Below, in pieces: positions 5,628 through 9,918 of a stretch of 9,918 nt of DNA. The stretch is from SHZI01 sp040080965. Its GTDB lineage: Bacteria > Pseudomonadota > Gammaproteobacteria > Steroidobacterales > GCA-2729495. The stretch covers positions 1 through 9,918 of the forward strand of contig JBEBHH010000070.1 of assembly GCA_040080965.1 (NCBI GenBank), read 5' to 3'. The position numbers and the translations under genes were made by a program. The notes below the pieces were generated by a model. That model saw nothing but the letters and a program-made list of their open reading frames with translations. It ran no database searches and was not told where the DNA came from. Position 1 is the stretch's first letter. Each line of letters opens with the position of its first letter.

Positions 5628-7931
5628 ATGAAACCGCTCGTCAAATGGCTGCTGGCCGGCCTCTGCGTCCTCCTTTTGCTGGGCGTGGCGGTGCTCGTCG
5701 CCGTCGTCACGCTGGTGGATCCCGACCGCTTCCGCCCGGCCATCGTGACGGCAGTCCAGCAGTCCACCGGCCGCGCCCTCACCCTGGGCGGCGATGTCGG
5801 CCTCAAGCTGTTGCCCTGCTGCGCCGTCGAAGTCACCAGCGCCACGCTGGGCAATCCCCCGGGCTTCGACGGCGAGCCGTTCCTCCGTGTTGACTCCGCG
5901 CGGCTCGCGATCCGCCTCTGGCCGCTGCTGACGCGGCGTGAAGTGGAGATCGGCACCGTCCGCATCGCCGGGCTCCAGGCCAACCTGGCCGGCCGCAAGG
6001 ACGGCAGCAACAACTGGACCTTTACCGACCCGGCCCCCGAACCGGCGGACACCGGGGGCGGGGAGGGCCCTGCGGGCATTGCCGCCTACAACCTCGCCGG
6101 CATCGTCCTCGAGGATGCCCGGATCGACTACAGCGACGAGGCGGACGACTCCCGGTACCGGGTCGAGCAGCTTCGGGTGGAGACCGGCGCGGTTCGGGAC
6201 GGCGCACCCTTCGACGTCAGCACCTCGTTCCGCCTCACGGACCTCACTGACAACTCGGGCGGTGCGCTGAAGCTGAAGGCCCGGACCCGCATCGCCGTGG
6301 ACGGCGACGTCACCACCGTCAGCCTCGACGCCGTCGAGAGCGAGATCGATACCACCGGGCTGGGCGGCCTGGATGCCCTCCGTGGCACGTTCCGCGCCCC
6401 CGCCATCGAAGTCCGCCTCGCCCGGGACACCCGGCTGCAGGTTCCGGAGATCACGGTGGACCTGGAGGCCCGGGGTGCGGACCTGCCGGGCGGGGCGGCG
6501 CCTGTGAAGGCAGCGCTGTCCGGCCTCCGCTATGACGTCGACGCGGAGAAGGGCAGCGTCGCCCGGTTCACCGCGGCCACGACGCTGGCAGGGGTCGCGC
6601 TCGACCTGACGGGCCAGGGCGGCTTCGGCGCCAGCACCGACCTGCAAGGCACCGTGCGCTTCGCCGAATTCTCGCCCCGGGAGGTGCTCGCGAAGCTGAA
6701 GGAGGACGTCCCGGTCACCGCCGATCCGGACGTACTCCGCAAACTGTCCGGCTCCGGTGACTGGTTCCTGCGGGACAAGTCCTTCGGGCTCGGGAAGCTC
6801 GCCGTCGTGCTCGACGACACGAAGGTCGCCGGGTCGCTGGCCCGCGAGCTGCTTCCCGAGGGCAGCAAGGCCACGCCACGCACGCAGTTCGACCTGACGC
6901 TCGACGCGCTGGATGCGGACCGGTACCTGGAGCCGGAGGTGGCGGATGCCAGCCCGAAGGGCGACGACGGGAAGGCCGGGGAAAAGCCGACGGAGATCCC
7001 TGCGGAGTCCATCCGGGATCTCAACCTGCAGGGCCGCGCGCGGATCGGCCGGCTCCGGATCAGCGAGCTGCAACTGGCCGACCTGGACGTGACGGCCGAG
7101 GCCGGGGGCGGCCGCCTGCGCCTTGAGCCGCTGACCGCAAAAGCCTACGGCGGCACCCTTCGCAGCGCCATCCGGCTGGACGCCACGGGGGAAAAGCCGC
7201 GGCTCGTCCTGGACCAGTCCATGGCGGGGGTGAACTTCGGCGCGCTCCTCACGGATCTCGCCGAGGTCGAGAACATCACCGGCACGATGAGCCTGAACCT
7301 GACGGGTAACGCGGTCGGTGCGACGGACGACGAGTTGCTGGAAAACCTGGCTGGCAACCTGACGTTCTCCCTGGCCGACGGCACCTACCAGGGCATGGAC
7401 GTCTGGTACGAGATTCGCCGCGCCCAGGCGCTGCTCCGGCGCAAGGCGCCGCCCGCCCGCACGGGCCCCGAGGAGACGCCCATCAGGTCCCTGGACCTGT
7501 CCGGCAAGCTCGACAACGGCGAGCTGCGCACCGACCGCTTCACCGCCGAGATCCCCTTCCTCCGGGTCTCCGGCGACGCCACCGTGAACCTGCCCAAGGG
7601 CACGCTGGACAGCAAGCTCACGGCGCTGGTCTTCGAGAAGCCCGTGTTTGGCGACGACACCAGCCTCGAGGACCTGGTGGACGTGCGCATTCCGCTGACG
7701 ATCAAGGGGCCCGTGGCCGATCCGAAGGTGGGCGTCGACCTCAGCAGGATGGCGAAGGAGGCCCTGAAGGAAACCGTGCGCCAGACGCTGGAGGAAAAGC
7801 TCCGGGAGAAACTCGGCCTCGGCAAGCCCGCGGAGGAGCAGGCACCACCCGCCGGCGGCGAGCCGGCGGCACCGCCGGCGAAGAAGGACGACCCGCTCAA
7901 GGACGCCCTCGACCGCCTGTTCAAGAAGTAG
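5628..7931 (+). CDS. AsmA family protein (inner-membrane anchored, periplasmic)
   Basis: A 767-aa protein with one N-terminal membrane segment (about 7-30) followed by VDPDRFRP and GRALTLGGDVGLKLLP, the standard opening of AsmA/TamB-like proteins. A long beta-rich periplasmic region follows with many short repeats of charged and hydrophobic residues. The AsmA C-terminal core (about 530-700) includes GTMSLNLTGNAVG and LADGTYQGMDVWYEIRRAQ. The tail is a charged amphipathic helix, an Ala/Pro-rich linker (about 725-750) and a final DALDRLFKK. AsmA-clan proteins are long hydrophobic grooves implicated in lipid traffic between inner and outer membranes; which clan member this is cannot be told, so no gene symbol is given. 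A vicinal Cys pair (C64, C65) sits in the first repeat. No Shine-Dalgarno is visible before the ATG, and the palindrome at 5536-5612 lies in the leader, so its structure may affect translation. It is convergent with kup, with a double-REP element between them. Confidence 0.93.
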   Translation: MKPLVKWLLAGLCVLLLLGVAVLVAVVTLVDPDRFRPAIVTAVQQSTGRALTLGGDVGLKLLPCCAVEVTSATLGNPPGFDGEPFLRVDSARLAIRLWPLLTRREVEIGTVRIAGLQANLAGRKDGSNNWTFTDPAPEPADTGGGEGPAGIAAYNLAGIVLEDARIDYSDEADDSRYRVEQLRVETGAVRDGAPFDVSTSFRLTDLTDNSGGALKLKARTRIAVDGDVTTVSLDAVESEIDTTGLGGLDALRGTFRAPAIEVRLARDTRLQVPEITVDLEARGADLPGGAAPVKAALSGLRYDVDAEKGSVARFTAATTLAGVALDLTGQGGFGASTDLQGTVRFAEFSPREVLAKLKEDVPVTADPDVLRKLSGSGDWFLRDKSFGLGKLAVVLDDTKVAGSLARELLPEGSKATPRTQFDLTLDALDADRYLEPEVADASPKGDDGKAGEKPTEIPAESIRDLNLQGRARIGRLRISELQLADLDVTAEAGGGRLRLEPLTAKAYGGTLRSAIRLDATGEKPRLVLDQSMAGVNFGALLTDLAEVENITGTMSLNLTGNAVGATDDELLENLAGNLTFSLADGTYQGMDVWYEIRRAQALLRRKAPPARTGPEETPIRSLDLSGKLDNGELRTDRFTAEIPFLRVSGDATVNLPKGTLDSKLTALVFEKPVFGDDTSLEDLVDVRIPLTIKGPVADPKVGVDLSRMAKEALKETVRQTLEEKLREKLGLGKPAEEQAPPAGGEPAAPPAKKDDPLKDALDRLFKK

Positions 7932-7941
7932 GCCGGCTACC

Positions 7942-8047
7942 GGACGCCGTAGGAGCGCCGACCGGCGCGACCCCCTTCCCGCTCGAGACTCGCGGACTCG
8001 ATTCTCGCGGGAAGGGGGTCGCGCCGGTCGGCGCTCCTACGGCGTCC
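7942..8047. repeat. Complete double-REP (BIME-like) palindrome between convergent genes
   Basis: Arms 7942-7982 and 8007-8047 are perfect 41-bp inverted repeats around a 24-nt spacer. Each arm contains a 24-nt REP unit (7949-7972 plus strand; 8017-8040 minus strand): GTAG head, stem GCGCC/GGCGC, loop GACC, then GACC. The symmetry runs seven bases beyond the GTAG heads (GGACGCC/GGCGTCC). The spacer and inner right arm (7989-8008) recur at bases 1-20 of this window, so this is a repeated unit and not chance. It lies 10 bp after the AsmA stop and its last base touches the kup stop codon (8048-8050). Paired inverted REPs between convergent genes are a common setting and often act as transcript-end stabilisers, attenuators or gyrase/IHF sites in other bacteria; the role here is inference. 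Confidence 0.92.
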
Positions 8048-9907
8048 TCAGATCTCGACGACCGTGCTCAGGATCACGACCCGCCGCAACGGCATGCCGA
8101 AGAACTCGGCGGCGCCCACGGAGCGGCGCTGCAGCCAGGCGAAGAATTCGCGCTGCCAGCGCCGGGCCTTCCGCTGCTCGAGCGGCATCACCACGTGCTG
8201 GCCGAGGAACAGCGTGTAGTCCCGGGCGAAGATCCTCAGGCCCTGGCGGTTGCACTGCTGGATGATCTCCATCACGTCCGGATCCTCCATGAACCCGTAG
8301 TGCGCGCGCACCGAGTAGATGGACGGCCGGATCGTGTCGATCTCCAGCCGGGCGGTCTGCTCCACCTTCGGCACCCGCCGGAAGTCGATGTGCAGGAACA
8401 CGACGCTCTCGTGCACCACCCGGTTGTGTTCCAGGTTGCGCAGGAAGGCGCTGGGGACGGAGTCGGGCCGGCTGGCCAGGAAGATCGCGGTGCCGGCCAC
8501 CTGCGTCGTGCCGTCCAGCAGCCGCGGCAGTTCCGCCATCCGCACCGCATTGGCGTCCAGCTGGGCGCCGAGCCGCTCGCGCCCGTCATGCCAGACCATG
8601 AACACCAGGAAGATGGCGGCCGACATCGTCAGCGGCACCCACGCGCCATCCGCGATCTTGGTCATGTTGCCGGCCACGAATATGGCATCTACGCAAACGA
8701 ACGAGCCGAACACCAGCAGGATGGCCAGCCAGGGCCACTTCCAGTCGAGGCGTGCCAGCGTGGCGGCGAGGCAGGTGGTGATGAACATCGTGCCGGCCAC
8801 GGCCGCGCCGTAGGCCGCCGACAGGGCCTCGGACGAACCGAAACCCAGCGTGATGATCAGCACGAACACTAGCAGCACCCAGTTGGCCACCGGGACGTAG
8901 ATCTGCCCGCGCTCCCTCGCGGAGGTCTGGATGATCTCCACGCGCGGCATCAGGTCGAGTTGCACGGCCTGCCTGGTGACCGAGAATGCGCCGGTGATCG
9001 TTGCCTGGGACGCAATGATGGTGGCCGCGGTGGCCAGCACGATGAAAGCCGCCAGGAGTGTCTCTGGCACGAGACGGAAGAACGGACTCTCCAGGCTCGT
9101 CGGATCCCGGAGCGCGTGGGCGCCCTGGCCCAGGTAGTTCAGCACCAGCGCGGGCCACACGAAGCCGAACCAGGCGGTGCGCACAGCGGGCCGGCCGAAA
9201 TGGCCCATGTCCGCATAGAGTGCCTCGCCCCCCGTCACTGCCAGGAAAACCGCGCCCACGATCACCAGCGCGAGAGCTGGGTCCTGGGTGAGGAGGCCCA
9301 GCGCGTACAGGGGGTTCAATGCCTGCAGGATCACCGGCGTCTGGACAATGGACAGCACCCCGGTCACCGCCAGCGACCCGAACCAGAGCAGCATGATCGG
9401 CCCGAAGTAACGGCTGACGCGGTGGGTGCCCGAGCGCTGGATAAGGAACAGGCCCAGCAGGATTCCGCAGGCCAGTGGCAGCACGTAGGTTTCCAGCCGC
9501 GCATTGAGGACCTGCATGCCTTCGACGGCGCTGAGCACCGAGATGGCGGGGGTGATCGCGGCATCACAGTAGAAGAGCGCGGCGCCAAGCGCGCCCGCCA
9601 GCAGCATGTATCGCGAGAACCGCCCCCACCGGTAGGAGTGCTGCTCCAGCCGGGCGAGCAGGGCGAGAATGCCACCCTCGCCCTCGTTGTCCGCCCGCAG
9701 CACGACCACCAGGTACTTGACGCTGACGACGAAAACGAGGCTCCAGAAGATGAGCGACAGTGAACCGAAGGTTGCAAGCGCCAGTGACACTCCGTCCGCC
9801 GCCTTGATGGCTGCGCCGAACGCATAAAGCGGGCTGGTGCCGATATCGCCGTAGACGACACCGATGGCGCCGATGACTGCCGACGCCCTGAGGCGGGAAC
9901 TCGACAT
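8048..9907 (-). CDS. kup: Kup-type low-affinity potassium transporter
   Basis: A 619-aa protein matching the KUP/HAK/KT family along its length (E. coli Kup is about 622 aa). It imports K+ by proton symport at the inner membrane. Visible signatures are GVVYGDIGTSPLY (17-29), VVVLRADNEGEGGILAL (67-83), CDAAITPAISVLSAVEG (114-130) and TGGEALYADMGHFG (225-238), plus about 12 hydrophobic segments up to residue 438. The cytoplasmic C-terminal domain (about 441-619) contains VHESVVFLHI and ends FFGMPLRRVVILSTVVEI, the usual family ending. Acidic residues D21, D115 and E228 lie in membrane segments where the family keeps functionally important acids. The ATG at 9907 fits the family start, but only 11 bases of upstream sequence are present. 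They carry no Shine-Dalgarno and leave the frame open, so an earlier start outside the window is possible. The gene appears intact. Confidence 0.96.
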   Translation of the reverse strand: MSSSRLRASAVIGAIGVVYGDIGTSPLYAFGAAIKAADGVSLALATFGSLSLIFWSLVFVVSVKYLVVVLRADNEGEGGILALLARLEQHSYRWGRFSRYMLLAGALGAALFYCDAAITPAISVLSAVEGMQVLNARLETYVLPLACGILLGLFLIQRSGTHRVSRYFGPIMLLWFGSLAVTGVLSIVQTPVILQALNPLYALGLLTQDPALALVIVGAVFLAVTGGEALYADMGHFGRPAVRTAWFGFVWPALVLNYLGQGAHALRDPTSLESPFFRLVPETLLAAFIVLATAATIIASQATITGAFSVTRQAVQLDLMPRVEIIQTSARERGQIYVPVANWVLLVFVLIITLGFGSSEALSAAYGAAVAGTMFITTCLAATLARLDWKWPWLAILLVFGSFVCVDAIFVAGNMTKIADGAWVPLTMSAAIFLVFMVWHDGRERLGAQLDANAVRMAELPRLLDGTTQVAGTAIFLASRPDSVPSAFLRNLEHNRVVHESVVFLHIDFRRVPKVEQTARLEIDTIRPSIYSVRAHYGFMEDPDVMEIIQQCNRQGLRIFARDYTLFLGQHVVMPLEQRKARRWQREFFAWLQRRSVGAAEFFGMPLRRVVILSTVVEI

Positions 9908-9918
9908 GGAGGTGGTTG

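Noticed and set aside
5511..7073. 520-codon minus-strand open frame
   Set aside because: It is antisense to the AsmA gene, is rich in Ala/Arg/Gly without domain features, and reflects GC-rich codon bias.
9632..9647. GTAGGAG sequence resembling a REP head
   Set aside because: It lies within kup coding sequence and is not followed by the GCGCC/GGCGC stem and GACC tail of the other REP units.
8195..9763. Long plus-strand open frames opposite kup
   Set aside because: They are antisense to a full-length, motif-complete Kup protein and show no family features.

Overview
The window is GC-rich (about two thirds by eye) with long antisense shadow frames, as expected of such DNA. The gene set (Kup, AsmA, an MSHA-type pilin relative, a GGDEF-EAL protein, GTAG-headed REP palindromes) points to a high-GC gammaproteobacterium, perhaps near Xanthomonadales or Nevskiales. 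That placement is inference only. Six genes are well supported and a seventh is a short pilin-like ORF.

Left part (54-3788, minus strand): a compact signalling operon of three overlapping genes, in transcription order REC-GGDEF-EAL (c-di-GMP synthesis/hydrolysis), a soluble PAS-PAS histidine kinase, and a single-domain Rcp1-like response regulator. The first junction is an ATGA overlap and the second a 41-nt overlap. The kinase has no receiver of its own, while both partners carry complete receivers, so one kinase could feed a motility/biofilm output and a free phospho-receiver. The operon ends in a REP palindrome whose GTAG head supplies the last stop codon.

Middle (3789-5612): a 213-bp divergent intergenic region, then on the plus strand a secreted two-repeat CbiX/SirB-like protein with a His-rich mature N-terminus but without the usual second catalytic His, then a small MSHA-pilin-like ORF without a prepilin leader. 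A near-perfect 77-bp palindrome starts on the last base of its stop codon and ends 15 bp before the next gene.

Right part (5628-9907): a 767-aa AsmA-family inner-membrane/periplasmic protein (plus) converges on a Kup potassium transporter (minus). Between them lies a 106-bp double-REP palindrome (BIME-like) with perfect 41-bp arms; it ends exactly next to the kup stop codon. Its centre matches bases 1-20 of the window, so a second copy of the same element is cut by the left edge.

No tRNA, rRNA, CRISPR, transposase or prophage gene was seen. The most unusual items are the exported CbiX-like protein, the leaderless pilin-like ORF, and palindromes that sit on or beside stop codons at three gene ends.
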